Position numbers and translations under genes: made by a program. The notes below the pieces were generated by a model. That model worked only from the letters and a program-made list of their open reading frames with translations, did no database searches and was not told where the DNA came from. Shown here piece after piece: positions 1-9,519 of a DNA stretch of 64,000 nt (position 1 is the stretch's first letter; every line of letters starts with the position of its first letter). Origin of the DNA: Rubrivivax sp. (GTDB taxonomy: Bacteria; Pseudomonadota; Gammaproteobacteria; Burkholderiales; Burkholderiaceae_C); the NCBI GenBank assembly GCA_016707445.1, contig JADJHR010000010.1:186001-250000 (forward strand), written 5' to 3'.

Positions 1-1492
1 TGCGCGTGGGCACTTCGCCGTCGGGTGCCCGCATCGCGCGCTGCAGGCTGTCGGGCAGGCCCCAGACCTTGGCCACGCCCTGTGCCAGGTCCTGCCAGCC
101 GATGCCCAGCACACGCTGCGCCGCCTCGTCGGCGCCCACGCCCTGATCGCGCAACTGGTGGATCTGCTGCGCTTCCTCGGAAAAATAGAACTCCGTCAAC
201 AAACGCCCCAGGTTCTGGAACAGCGCGGCGATGAAGACCTCTTCGCTTTCGCGCGCCAACGGTGCCAAGGCACCGGCCAGGGTACCGGCCATCAGCGCGC
301 GCAAGAACTCCTCTTTCATCTGCGTGGCGTGCTGCCGGTCCTGCATGTGGTCCAGCAGTACCAGTGACAAGGCCAGATTGCGCACCCCAGCGAAACCGAT
401 CAGCGCCACGGCGCGCGACACCGTGCCGATGCTGCCACCGCCTGCATGTCCGAAGCGTGCGCTGTTGACCAGCCGCAGCAGCTTGTTGGTCAGCGCCACG
501 TCCTTCAGGATCTCGGTCGACAGGCTGGCCAGGCTCTCGGTGTCGGACGACGCCGAGCGCTGGATGCGCAGCACCGCCGCACCCAGCGCCGGAAAGTCGG
601 CCTTGTGGCGCATGCGGCGCAGCAGGAAGTCGAGCGTGGCATTGCCATTGCTGGTTCCGGCATCGACCGCGGCCGTGGCAGAACCGGCCCGCAGCCAGGC
701 CGCCAGCGCATCGCGAAAGGCCGCCGCGCTGTCGTGGCGCAGTGCCGGGTCGCGCGCCAGCGCGCGCTGTACCAGGCTGCGCAGCGGATCGTCGACCTCG
801 AACCCCGCTTGCCACGTCAGGTCCTCGTTCTGTACCCGATGCAAGGCGGCGCGCGGATCGCCCTCGGGCAGCAGCCGGCGGCCGGAGAGCAATTCGGCCA
901 GCAGCACGCCGGTCGAGAACACATCCATGCCGGGTGACGGTGCCTCGCCGCGCGCGGCCTCGGGCGACAGGTAGCCGGGCGTGCCCATGATGCGGCCATC
1001 GGCAGCGCCGGACACACGCGCGGCAATGCCGAAGTCCATCACGCGCGCACGGCCGTCGAATCCCAGCAAGACGTTGGACGGCTTCAAGTCGCGGTGCACG
1101 ATGCCGTGGGCATGGGCTTCGACCAGCGCAGCCAACACGCCCAGCATCAGCTCGACCGCGCGCCGCGGTGCCATCGCCCCGTCGCGAAGGATGGCGTCGG
1201 CCAGGGTGCCCCCTTCGACATGCTCGAAAACCAGGCAGGGTTCGCCGTCCAGATTGTTGGCCTCGAACACCGGCACGATGTTCGGATGCTGGAGACGGCT
1301 GACGGCACGCGCTTGGTGCATCCAGGTGTCGATGTCGGCCGCGTCGGCACCGCTGCCCAGCAGCTTGAGCGCCACGTCGCGCTGCAGCCGCGGGTCATGT
1401 GCCAGCCAGACACTGGCCTGCGCACCGCGGCCCAACAGCCGCTTCAGCTCGAAGCGCCCGGCCCTGCGGCCTTCGGCCGCCAGCGCAGTCAT
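1..1492 (-). CDS. Ser/Thr protein kinase fused to an HDOD domain (partial, C-terminus beyond window)
   Basis: The visible 497 residues hold a complete Hanks-type kinase domain (about residues 13-265) followed by an HDOD domain (from about 290 to the edge). All catalytic marks are present: glycine loop GRGAQASV, lysine in VALKLL, HRDLKPSN, DFG in VMDFGIA, and GTPGYLSPE in the activation segment. The HDOD part shows the helical pattern ending in LLRLVNSARFG and later AALFQNLGRLL. Kinase domains of this type phosphorylate proteins on Ser/Thr; HDOD domains are regulatory HD-superfamily relatives that usually lack hydrolase residues. The ATG at 1492-1490 overlaps the upstream stop by 4 bases (ATGA), so the gene is probably translationally coupled to the pseudokinase gene before it. 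No transmembrane segment is visible, so the product is probably cytoplasmic. The substrate is unknown. Confidence 0.88.
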   Translation of the reverse strand, partial: MTALAAEGRRAGRFELKRLLGRGAQASVWLAHDPRLQRDVALKLLGSGADAADIDTWMHQARAVSRLQHPNIVPVFEANNLDGEPCLVFEHVEGGTLADAILRDGAMAPRRAVELMLGVLAALVEAHAHGIVHRDLKPSNVLLGFDGRARVMDFGIAARVSGAADGRIMGTPGYLSPEAARGEAPSPGMDVFSTGVLLAELLSGRRLLPEGDPRAALHRVQNEDLTWQAGFEVDDPLRSLVQRALARDPALRHDSAAAFRDALAAWLRAGSATAAVDAGTSNGNATLDFLLRRMRHKADFPALGAAVLRIQRSASSDTESLASLSTEILKDVALTNKLLRLVNSARFGHAGGGSIGTVSRAVALIGFAGVRNLALSLVLLDHMQDRQHATQMKEEFLRALMAGTLAGALAPLARESEEVFIAALFQNLGRLLTEFYFSEEAQQIHQLRDQGVGADEAAQRVLGIGWQDLAQGVAKVWGLPDSLQRAMRAPDGEVPTR

Positions 1493-3306
1493 GCCGAGGC
1501 CCGGGCGGGATCGATCGCGTCGTCTGTCGGCATCGGTGCAGCGGCCAGCCTCTGGGTGCCCGCACCGGGCCACGGTTCCGACTGCAAACCAGGCTGCAAA
1601 GCGGCCTGCAAATCACGCAGTGACAGATTCAGCACGCGGGCATAGCGCTGTGCGACCGACTGCAGCGCATGCGCAACGCGCGCGGCCGGCAGCGCCAGCG
1701 CATCGATCGCTTCGTTGGCACAGCTGGCGCTGATGCGCAGGCTCTCGTGGTCGCTTTCAGGCAGGCGCACGCCGGCCGCGGTCGAGTGTCGCCGCATCAT
1801 GTGCAGCACGCTGTCATCGAAACCCCACCAGCGTGCCACCGCGCTGGCGATGGCCTCCAGGTCGACGCCCAGCACCGCCATCGCCGCGGCCTCTTCGCTC
1901 ATGCCCGGCTCTTCGCCCTGCCCCTGCTCGTTGGACGCCGACTGCATCAGGCGGCCGATCTGCAGGGCTTCGTCGGGCAAGTGATACTGCACCACCAGAC
2001 GACCCAGGTTCTGCAGCAGCGCGACCAGGTAGACCACCTCGCCGTCGTATCCCGGCGGCCGCAGGGCGACGGCGGCACGGCCGGCACGGCGCGCGCGGCC
2101 CATTGCCCGCTGCAATTCCGCGGCGGCGCCGTCGGCCAGCGGGCCGGGCCACTCACGCAACGCCAGCGCGACCCGGCGCACGCCATCGAGCCCGAGCATC
2201 GCGATCGCGCGCCGCACCGTCAGCACCGGGCCGTTGCCCGAGACCTGACCGCCACGCAGCTGCGCGGTGTTGACGGCGCGCAGCAGTTCGAAGGCCAGTG
2301 CGATGTCGTCTAGCAGTACGGCAGCCAGTTCGTCGGTGCGGTTCTTGTCCATCATGGCCAGCCGGGCGGCGCGTTCGGCGGCACCGGGTGAGGCCGGCAG
2401 CACGCCGACGATGCGCATGCGGTCCAGCAGCAGCGCCAGCGGGCCACCCTGGTTGCCGCTGTCGACCTGCAGCCAGCCCTCGAGCGCCCGCCCGAGCGTG
2501 CGAGCGTTGCGGTAGCGCTGGCGCTCCTGGCGATCGGTCGCGCGGTTGATGATCACGCGCAGCGCCTCAGGCACCGGGCGCGGTGTGTTGAACGGCAGGC
2601 GCACGATCTCGCGGCCCAGCGGCGGCAGTCGCTGCGCCACCTTGGCGGTGTCGGTCTCGTCCAGCGCCGGCTGGCCGGTGAGGATGTGGTGCATCAGCAC
2701 GCCCAGATGCAGCACATCGGCCTCTGATGCCTGCTGCTGGGCACGCAGCGACGGGTCGTAGCCCGCCACCTCGATCGACGCCGGATGCAGGCAAGACAGT
2801 TCGCAGCCCATCACCCGCACCTGCCCCTTGTCGCTGACCAGAACGGCGAAGGCCTGCACGTCACGGTGAGCCAGGCCAGCATCATGGGCAAAAGCCAGCG
2901 CCTGCAGCATTTGCGCGGTCAGGCTCGCGGCTTCCTGAGCCGCCAGCCCCTTGCTGCCGATGCGATCCAGCAGCGTGGCGCTGTCGCCCAGCTCGTAGAC
3001 CACGAACGGCCAGCCCTCGTGCACACCCAGTTCGACCGGCGGCGCCAGATGGGGGTGGTCGAGCCGCGATGCCTTGCGCACACGCTGCAGCCACTGCTGG
3101 ACCGCCGCCGCACCGTGTGGCTGCATGCGCGGCAGCATCAACACCTCGTCACGGCCGACCTGTGGGTCATTGACCAGCCAGGCCATGCTGCGCTCGCTCT
3201 TGCCCAACAGCCGCAGCAACTGGTAGCGACCGAACTGCCGCGACGCCACGGCGCGCGAGGGCGCGGCGGCGTTGGCAGTGGAAGTGGCGGCAGCTTGCGA
3301 TGGCAT
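1489..3306 (-). CDS. Pseudokinase-HDOD fusion protein
   Basis: This 605-residue protein has the same layout as its downstream neighbour, a kinase-like half (about residues 25-290) and an HDOD half (about 310-560), but the kinase motifs are lost. The glycine loop reads GKSERS, the VAIK lysine position reads VLML, HRDLKPSN has become HRDVQAFAV (HRD kept, Lys and Asn gone), and DFG is replaced by MGCE. It is therefore expected to be catalytically dead and to act as a scaffold or allosteric partner (inference). The HDOD half keeps AVNTAQLRGG and ALLQNLGRLVV. The ATG at 3306 is chosen because homology-like sequence begins shortly after it; a GTG at 3405 would add 33 residues of no recognisable character. 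It shares its upstream region (3307-3498) with divergent trxA. Confidence 0.82.
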   Translation of the reverse strand: MPSQAAATSTANAAAPSRAVASRQFGRYQLLRLLGKSERSMAWLVNDPQVGRDEVLMLPRMQPHGAAAVQQWLQRVRKASRLDHPHLAPPVELGVHEGWPFVVYELGDSATLLDRIGSKGLAAQEAASLTAQMLQALAFAHDAGLAHRDVQAFAVLVSDKGQVRVMGCELSCLHPASIEVAGYDPSLRAQQQASEADVLHLGVLMHHILTGQPALDETDTAKVAQRLPPLGREIVRLPFNTPRPVPEALRVIINRATDRQERQRYRNARTLGRALEGWLQVDSGNQGGPLALLLDRMRIVGVLPASPGAAERAARLAMMDKNRTDELAAVLLDDIALAFELLRAVNTAQLRGGQVSGNGPVLTVRRAIAMLGLDGVRRVALALREWPGPLADGAAAELQRAMGRARRAGRAAVALRPPGYDGEVVYLVALLQNLGRLVVQYHLPDEALQIGRLMQSASNEQGQGEEPGMSEEAAAMAVLGVDLEAIASAVARWWGFDDSVLHMMRRHSTAAGVRLPESDHESLRISASCANEAIDALALPAARVAHALQSVAQRYARVLNLSLRDLQAALQPGLQSEPWPGAGTQRLAAAPMPTDDAIDPARASA

Positions 3307-3498
3307 GTGCTGCCGATTGGAAACCCGCACTGGTCGCCGCAATCCTGGAACAGCGGGGACAAGTGCCGTCAATTCCACAGCCGCGACAGACGCCGGGCCG
3401 CCCACCCGAACACGGCGGCCAAAATCGCCCTGCAGGCCGATGTGTCAGAATCAAGCCGCTTCGGCGACACCCTGAGAACGGCATTGGAGAACCATCGC

Positions 3499-3828
3499 AT
3501 GAGCAGCGAACTGATCAAGCACATCACCGACGATTCGTTTTCAAGCGACGTTCTGCAATCGGATGTGCCGGTGCTGGTGGACTATTGGGCCGAATGGTGT
3601 GGTCCCTGCAAGATGATCGCGCCCATCCTGGACGAGATGTCCAAGGACTACGACGGACGCCTGCAGATCGCCAAGATGAACGTCGACGACAACCGCGAGG
3701 TGCCCAGCAAGTTCGGCATTCGCGGCATTCCCACCCTGATGATCTTCAAGGGCGGGCAAAAAGTGGCCGAGATCACCGGCGCGCGCCCGAAACGTGAATT
3801 GACGGCCTTCGTCGACGGCCACCTATAA
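3499..3828 (+). CDS. trxA: Thioredoxin 1
   Basis: A 109-residue thioredoxin with the canonical active site WCGPCK near residue 33 and the conserved cis-proline segment GIRGIPTLMIF. It reduces protein disulfides in the cytoplasm and is itself reduced by thioredoxin reductase. The ATG at 3499 is preceded by GGAGA at a suitable distance and gives the standard N-terminus. The gene lies just upstream of rho in the same direction, the trxA-rho order also seen in Escherichia coli. It is divergent from the pseudokinase gene. Confidence 0.97.
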   Translation: MSSELIKHITDDSFSSDVLQSDVPVLVDYWAEWCGPCKMIAPILDEMSKDYDGRLQIAKMNVDDNREVPSKFGIRGIPTLMIFKGGQKVAEITGARPKRELTAFVDGHL

Positions 3829-3829
3829 T
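3799..3829 (+). promoter_or_regulatory. Probable sigma-70 promoter for rho
   Basis: TTGACG (3799-3804) and a perfect TATAAT (3824-3829) lie 19 bp apart, with the -10 overlapping the trxA stop codon. The 19-bp spacer is longer than the optimal 17. It would leave a leader of about 255 nt before rho, space in which rho genes are often autoregulated. The 265 bases between trxA and rho hold no other gene that I can support. Confidence 0.5.
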
Positions 3830-4093
3830 CAACCCCGTCAGGTGTGTTGGCCGCGAGATCCGCGCCGCCCGCCTGACTCAAGCAAGATCCGTCAGCGACA
3901 GCAAGCCCCCGCGCGCCCGACCGCCGGCGCCACCGGCCACGATGCCGGCCCCCGCGGTTCCGATCCGACCATCCAGTGACTCCTGCCTTGAGTGCGCCGA
4001 TCCGCACCTGACGGGGGGCCTGACGGCGATCGATGCGCCCCAGACCATTGATGCCATCCGCTCAGGGTGGCCATTCCCGAGGGAACCATCCCC

Positions 4094-5359
4094 ATGCATC
4101 TTTCCGAACTGAAGGCGCAGCACGTCAGCGAGCTCATCAAGATGGGCGAGGCGCTGGAGATCGAAAACGTCACCCGACTGCGCAAGCAGGAGCTGATGTT
4201 CGCGATCATGAAAAAGCGCGCCAAGGCCGGCGAACAGGTCTTCGGCGACGGCGTGCTCGAGGTATTGCCCGACGGCTTCGGCTTCCTGCGCTCGATCGAG
4301 GCCAGCTACATGGCGTCGACCGACGACATCTACCTCAGCCCCAGCCAGGTGCGTCGCTTCAATCTGCACACCGGTGACATGATCGAAGGCGAGGTGCGCG
4401 TGCCCAAGGATGGCGAACGCTATTTCGCGCTGGTCAAGGTCGACCGCGTGAACGGCGTGACGCCCGAGGAGAGCAAGCACAAGATCATGTTCGAGAACCT
4501 GACGCCCTTGTTCCCCAAGGAGCAGTTCAAGCTCGAGCGCGACAACCTGAAGGCCGAAGAGAACATCACCAGCCGCATCATCGACTTGGTGGCGCCGATC
4601 GGCAAAGGCCAGCGCGCCTTGCTGGTGGCGCAACCCAAGACCGGCAAGACGGTGATGATGCAGCACCTGGCACATGCCATCGTCGCCAACCACCCCGACA
4701 TCCACCTGATCGTGCTGCTCGTCGACGAGCGGCCCGAGGAAGTGACCGAGATGCTGCGCACCGTGCGCGGCGAGGTCATCAGCTCGACCTTCGACGAACC
4801 CGCAGCGCGCCACGTGCAGGTGGCCGAGATGGTGATCGAACGTGCCAAACGGCTGGTCGAGATGAAGAAGGACGTGGTGATCCTGCTCGACAGCATCACG
4901 CGCCTGGCACGTGCGTACAACAACGTGCTGCCCAGTTCAGGCAAGGTGCTGACCGGCGGTGTCGACGCCAACGCGCTGCAGCGGCCCAAGCGCTTCTTCG
5001 GTGCCGCGCGCAACGTCGAGGAAGGCGGCTCGCTGACCATCATCGGCACCGCGCTGATCGACACCGGCAGCCGCATGGACGAGGTGATCTACGAAGAGTT
5101 CAAGGGCACCGGCAACTGCGAGATCCACCTCGACCGCCGCATGGCCGAAAAGCGCGTCTACCCGTCGATCCTGATCAACAAGAGCGGCACCCGGCGCGAA
5201 GAGCTGCTGCTCAAGCCCGAGATCCTGCAGAAGACCTGGATCCTGCGCAAGCTGCTCTACAACATGGACGAGATCGAGGCGATGGAGTTCATCCTCGACA
5301 AGATGAAGGCGAGCAAGAACAACCTCGACTTCTTCGACATGATGCGTCGCGGCGGCTGA
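4094..5359 (+). CDS. rho: Transcription termination factor Rho
   Basis: A 421-residue RNA-dependent ATPase/helicase that ends transcription at Rho-dependent sites. In order it shows the N-terminal Rho domain (MHLSELKAQHVSELI), the RNA-binding cold-shock-like fold (FGDGVLEVLPDGFGFLRS, DIYLSPSQVRRF) and the RecA-type motor with Walker A PKTGKT near residue 183, plus VILLDSITRLARAYN. The length matches the usual 419-420 residues. The ATG at 4094 gives the family N-terminus; an in-frame upstream start at 4067 would add nine unconserved residues. Confidence 0.97.
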   Translation: MHLSELKAQHVSELIKMGEALEIENVTRLRKQELMFAIMKKRAKAGEQVFGDGVLEVLPDGFGFLRSIEASYMASTDDIYLSPSQVRRFNLHTGDMIEGEVRVPKDGERYFALVKVDRVNGVTPEESKHKIMFENLTPLFPKEQFKLERDNLKAEENITSRIIDLVAPIGKGQRALLVAQPKTGKTVMMQHLAHAIVANHPDIHLIVLLVDERPEEVTEMLRTVRGEVISSTFDEPAARHVQVAEMVIERAKRLVEMKKDVVILLDSITRLARAYNNVLPSSGKVLTGGVDANALQRPKRFFGAARNVEEGGSLTIIGTALIDTGSRMDEVIYEEFKGTGNCEIHLDRRMAEKRVYPSILINKSGTRREELLLKPEILQKTWILRKLLYNMDEIEAMEFILDKMKASKNNLDFFDMMRRGG

Positions 5360-5363
5360 GCGA

Positions 5364-5369
5364 TACAAT
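5364..5369 (+). promoter_or_regulatory. Possible -10 element for rpmE2
   Basis: TACAAT lies just after the rho stop codon and 76 bp before the rpmE2 start. No convincing -35 is visible, so this is only a candidate. Confidence 0.3.
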
Positions 5370-5445
5370 TCGAGGTTTCCCGCCAACCGGGCAAGTGCGC
5401 GCGCAGCGACTGCGCCGTGGCTGCCCAACACGCTGAGAGGCTGCG

Positions 5446-5700
5446 ATGAAAGACGGCATCCACCCCAACTACCGCGAGGTCTGCTTCCAGGACCTGTCCA
5501 ACGGCTTCAAGTTCGTCACCCGTTCGTGCGTGACCAGCAAGGAGAAGATCAAGCTCGACGACGGCCGTGAAGTGCCGTTGGTGAAGCTCGAGACGACCAG
5601 CGAGACGCATCCTTTCTACACCGGCACGCAAAAGAGCATTGACAACCTGGGCGGCCGCGTCGAGAAGTTCCGCAACAAGTTCGCCCACCTCAAGAAGTAA
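5446..5700 (+). CDS. rpmE2: 50S ribosomal protein L31 type B
   Basis: An 84-residue L31 protein beginning MKDGIHPNYREVCFQ and carrying SETHPFYTGTQKSID. The zinc-binding CxxC pairs of type A L31 are absent, which marks it as the zinc-independent type B form. In many bacteria that form replaces the zinc form under zinc limitation, but no Zur site is evident here. A short GAGAGG precedes the ATG. It follows rho by 86 bp and ends at a clear terminator. Confidence 0.95.
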   Translation: MKDGIHPNYREVCFQDLSNGFKFVTRSCVTSKEKIKLDDGREVPLVKLETTSETHPFYTGTQKSIDNLGGRVEKFRNKFAHLKK

Positions 5701-5722
5701 GGTCAGGCGTTTGTTGCACCGC

Positions 5723-5746
5723 AAAGGCAGCTTCGGCTGCCTTTTT
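5723..5746 (+). terminator. Rho-independent terminator after rpmE2
   Basis: A 9-bp perfect stem (AAAGGCAGC / GCTGCCTTT) closed by a TTCG tetraloop and followed by a T run. It lies 22 bp after the rpmE2 stop codon. Confidence 0.88.
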
Positions 5747-5778
5747 GTTGGCCGACGCCACTCGGGCATCATCGCTGC

Positions 5779-7437
5779 GTGACCAGTCCCATTCCCGCCC
5801 TCGTCACCGAACGTGGCGCCCGCCGCCTGCCCCGCCTGGCGCTGCTGGCGCTGTGCGCGGCCTACCTGCTGCCTGGCGTGTTCGGCCGCGACCCCTGGCG
5901 CAACGCCGACCTCACGGCCTTCGGCCAGATGGTGGCGATGGCCGAAGGCCGCACCTCGTGGCTGGCGCCGATGCTCGGCGGCGTGGCCGGCGACACCGCG
6001 TTGCTGACGCATTGGCTGGGCGCGGCGTTCATCAGCGTGCTGTCTCCGCTGATCGACGCGCCGCTGGCCGCGCGGCTGGCGTTTGCCGGCCTGTTGGCGT
6101 TGACGCTGGTGCTGACCTGGGCCACCACCTACCACCTGGCATTGACCGACGCCGCACAGCCATTGCCCTTCGCCTTTGGCGGCGAGGCCGACCCGATCGA
6201 CTACGCCAGGGCGGTGGCCGACGGCGCGGTGCTGGCGCTGATGGCGACGCTGGGCCTGCTGCGCCTGGGCCACGAGACCACGCCCGAGCTGGCACAGCTC
6301 GCCAGCACGGCACTGTTCGCCTCGCGCTGGCGGCGGCACCGTTTCGGCGCTGGCCTGCGCGCGTGGCCGTGCTGTGCGCGCTGCCCTTGCTGGCGGGCAG
6401 CGGCGCACCGACGATGGCGCTGGTGATGGGCCTCGGTGGCGCCGAGGTCTGCCGGCGCTCAGCCTATGCGCCGGTGCAGGCCCTCGTGCGCTGGGTGCTG
6501 GCCGCCACGCTGCTGGCGGCCGCACTGGCCTGGGCCCTGGGGGCCTGGCACTGGCGCGCCTCGGCCTTGAGCGCACAAAACCTGCTCTCCATCCCGCGGC
6601 AGTGGCTGTGGTTCCTGTGGCCGGCCTGGCCGCTGGCGCTGTGGACGCTGTGGCGCTGGCGCCATTTTCTCGGCCATCGCCATCTGGCAGTGCCGCTGGT
6701 GGTGGTGTTGACAGCCCTGGTCGGCAATCTGGTGATGGCCGGATCCGACCGCGCCCTGATGCTGGGTCTTGCCGGGGCTTGCCGCGTTGGCGGCGTTCGC
6801 GCTGCCAACCTTGCGGCGCAGTGCGGCAGCGGCAATCGACTGGTTCTCGATGTTCTTCTTCACCGGTGGCGCGATCACGATCTGGGTCATCTACAGCGCC
6901 ATGCACACTGGCGTGCCGACCAAACCGGCGGCCAACATCGCGCGCCTGGCGCCGGGCTTCGAGCCCCTGTTCTCGGGGCTGGCACTGGCCGCCGCCGCGG
7001 CCGCCACGCTGGCCTGGCTGTGGCTGCTGCGCTGGCGCACGGGTCGCCACCGAGAGGCACTGTGGAAGAGCCTGGTGTTGCCGGCCGGCGGTGTCGCCCT
7101 GTGCTGGTTGCTGACCATGACCTTGCTGCTGCCGCCCCTGGACTACGCCTTGAGCAACCGCCCGCTGGCCGCACGCATGGCCGCCCATGTGCCCGTGGGA
7201 GCCTGCATTTCGGCACCAGGCGAATCGGCCACCCTGGTGGCGTCGCTCGAGTATTTCGGCCGCTGGCGGGTCGATGCACGTCCCGGCGCGGATACCGGCC
7301 CCTGCCCCTATCGGCTGCGCGTCACGCGCATGAACACGCCACCGACCCCCACAGGCTGGACACTGCTGGCCGACCTGCGGCGACCGACCGATCGGGAAGA
7401 GCACTACTTGCTGTACCGACGCGTGTCGACAGAGTGA
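5779..7437 (+). pseudogene. ArnT/GT39-like integral membrane protein gene with two compensating frameshifts
   Basis: Read continuously, the gene would encode about 552 residues of a polytopic membrane protein. The N-terminus (GRDPWRNADLTAFG, then GDTALLTHWLG) resembles GT-C fold lipid-linked glycosyltransferases of the PMT/ArnT group; about ten hydrophobic segments follow. The first frame is open from the GTG at 5779 to a TGA at 6424-6426. From about 6321 the protein-like sequence continues one frame back (a missing base), and at about 6768 it returns to the first frame (an extra base), running to the TGA at 7435-7437. The conserved-looking C-terminal part includes WFSMFFFTGGAITIWVIYS. The changes restore the total length to a multiple of three. 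The gene could be an assembly artefact or a true pseudogene. It abuts convergent phoR with no spacer. Confidence 0.6.
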
Positions 7438-8793
7438 CTACCCGGTAGCGCCGATTGGCGGCGCCGCGGCGATGCCCGGCGCCGCCCGAGGCTTCAGTCG
7501 TGCGGCCGGCAACACCAGCCTGAAGCAGCAACCCTTGCCTGGCTCGCTGTCGATCACCAGCTCGCCGCCGTGCCGCTGCACCACGTGCTTGGCAATGGCC
7601 AGGCCGAGTCCGGTGCCGCCCGTCTCGCGCGATCGACTCCCGTCCACGCGGTAAAAGCGTTCGGCCAGGCGCGACAAGTGTTCGCGGGCAATGCCAGGCC
7701 CCGTGTCCTTGACGTCGATCTCGACGCCGCCACCGTCGCGCCAACCCAGGCTCAGCGTGATACGCCCGCCGTCAGGGGTGTAGCGCACGGCGTTGTTGAC
7801 CAGGTTGCCGACGGCGCTGAGCAGTTCCATGCGGTCGCCGGCGATCTCACCATCGCGTGGGCATTGCAGTTCGAAGTGGTGGCGGCCGCCTGACAAGGCG
7901 CGACCGTCGGCCTCGGCCTGCGTCAGCAGCTCGGCCAGACCATGCCATCGGTCGGTGACCGGCCTCGGGCTGCCTTCCAGCTGGGCCAGCGTCAACAGGT
8001 CGGCCACCAACGCCTGCATGCGATTCGTCTGCTGCGCCATCAGGCCCAGCATCCGCTGTCGCTCGGCATGACCGAGTGGCAGCGAAGCCATGGTTTCGAC
8101 GAAGCCCGCCAGCACGGTCAACGGGGTGCGGATCTCGTGCGAGACGTTGGCCACGAAGTCGCGCCGCATGGCCTCGGCGCGCTCGCGTTCGGTGATGTCC
8201 TGCGTCAGCACCAGGCGCTGGCCTTCGCCATAGGCACGCAGCAGCACCGACAGGCTGCGCTGTCCGTCGGGCCCGAGCATCACCAGCGGTTCTGCACTCG
8301 CCGGCGCCTGCAGACAAGCCACGAAGGCCGGCGCGCGCACGAGGTTGGTGATGCGCTGCAGGCGATCGCGTTCGGGGTCGAGCCCGAAGTGGTCGGCTGC
8401 GACACGACTGCACCATTCGATCTGATCGTGCCGGTCGAGCAGGATCACGCCGTTGGGCGAAGCCTCGATCGCCGACAGGAACTGCGCCAGGCGCCGGCCC
8501 TCGCGCAGTGCCGCCTGCTCGCGCTCGCGCAGGCTGCGTTCGATGCGATAGCCAAGCTCGCCCCACAAGCCGGCGTCGCGCGGCGCCATGTCGAGTTGCG
8601 CGCTGCGCAGCCAGCGCAACAGCCGCCCGGCGCGCAGACCATCCTGGATGCCGAAGACCAGCAGGCCGCTGACCGCCCCCAGCAAGGCGCCAGCGCCGGG
8701 CCGCCAGGCCACCAGGCCCAGCCACCAACCGAGCAGCCCGCCCAGCAGCACCAGGCCCAGAGCCAGCAATCCGCGCGCAAGCAGGGGATGCAT
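7438..8793 (-). CDS. phoR: Phosphate regulon sensor histidine kinase PhoR
   Basis: A 451-residue membrane sensor kinase. Two hydrophobic segments lie within residues 1-52, followed by a PAS domain (about 95-200, IEASPNGVILLDRHDQIEWCS), the HisKA box VANVSHEIRTPL (His near residue 215) and a HATPase domain with N, G1 and G2 boxes (NLVNNAVRYT, DTGPGIA, GGTGLGLAI). It phosphorylates PhoB when phosphate is scarce and is held inactive through PhoU and the Pst transporter. It is the last gene of the pst-pho operon, 12 bp after phoB. Confidence 0.96.
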   Translation of the reverse strand: MHPLLARGLLALGLVLLGGLLGWWLGLVAWRPGAGALLGAVSGLLVFGIQDGLRAGRLLRWLRSAQLDMAPRDAGLWGELGYRIERSLREREQAALREGRRLAQFLSAIEASPNGVILLDRHDQIEWCSRVAADHFGLDPERDRLQRITNLVRAPAFVACLQAPASAEPLVMLGPDGQRSLSVLLRAYGEGQRLVLTQDITERERAEAMRRDFVANVSHEIRTPLTVLAGFVETMASLPLGHAERQRMLGLMAQQTNRMQALVADLLTLAQLEGSPRPVTDRWHGLAELLTQAEADGRALSGGRHHFELQCPRDGEIAGDRMELLSAVGNLVNNAVRYTPDGGRITLSLGWRDGGGVEIDVKDTGPGIAREHLSRLAERFYRVDGSRSRETGGTGLGLAIAKHVVQRHGGELVIDSEPGKGCCFRLVLPAARLKPRAAPGIAAAPPIGATG

Positions 8794-8805
8794 CGAAGCC
8801 CTCGG

Positions 8806-9519
8806 TCAGGCCGCGTGCCGGCCGACAGAGCTTGTCATGCGGTACCCGACACCCCGAACCGTTTCGATCAAGTCTGACCGCTGCGCCGGTGCCAGCGCCT
8901 CGCGCAGGCGCTTGACGTGCACGTCGACCGTTCTCTCCTCGATGAAGACATGGTCACCCCAGACGCGGTCGAGCAGCTGCGCGCGGCTGTGGACACGTTC
9001 GGGGTGCGTCATCAGGAAATGCAGCAGGCGGAACTCGGTGGCGCCGATCTTCAGTTCCTGCTGCAGCTGCCCGTGGCCGTGGCTCACTCGGCGTGTGTTC
9101 GGATCCAGCCGCAGACCGTCCATCTCGACCGCCTCGCCCAGCGTGTTCGGGGCCTTGCGGCGCAGCACTGCACGGATGCGCGCCAGCAGCTCCTTGGGCG
9201 AGAACGGCTTGCTCAGGTAGTCGTCGGCGCCGGCGTCCAGTCCCATGATCATGTCGCCCTCCTGGGCCCGCGCCGTCAGCATGATGATGGGCAGCTCGCG
9301 CGTGCGCGCATCGGCGCGCCAGCGGCGCGCCAGGTTCAGCCCACTCTCGCCGGGCAACATCCAGTCCAGCAGCAGCAGGTCGGGCAAGGCGACGCCGACG
9401 GCGTGCTGCGCCTGCTCGGCCGAGGTCGCCAGGCTGACCTCGTGGCCCGCATGCCGCAGGTTGATCGCAATCAGCTCCGCAATCGCAGGCTCGTCCTCGA
9501 CGACCAGGATCCGACTCAT
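8806..9519 (-). CDS. phoB: Phosphate regulon response regulator PhoB
   Basis: A 237-residue OmpR-family regulator. The receiver domain has the acidic pocket (VVEDEP), the phospho-acceptor Asp in LLLLDWMLPG near residue 54 and the lysine in DYLSKPFSPKELLARI. A C-terminal winged helix carries RVWGDHVFIEERTVDVHVKRLR. Phosphorylated PhoB binds Pho boxes such as the one before pstS in this window. Its ATG overlaps the phoU stop by 4 bases (ATGA). Confidence 0.97.
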   Translation of the reverse strand: MSRILVVEDEPAIAELIAINLRHAGHEVSLATSAEQAQHAVGVALPDLLLLDWMLPGESGLNLARRWRADARTRELPIIMLTARAQEGDMIMGLDAGADDYLSKPFSPKELLARIRAVLRRKAPNTLGEAVEMDGLRLDPNTRRVSHGHGQLQQELKIGATEFRLLHFLMTHPERVHSRAQLLDRVWGDHVFIEERTVDVHVKRLREALAPAQRSDLIETVRGVGYRMTSSVGRHAA

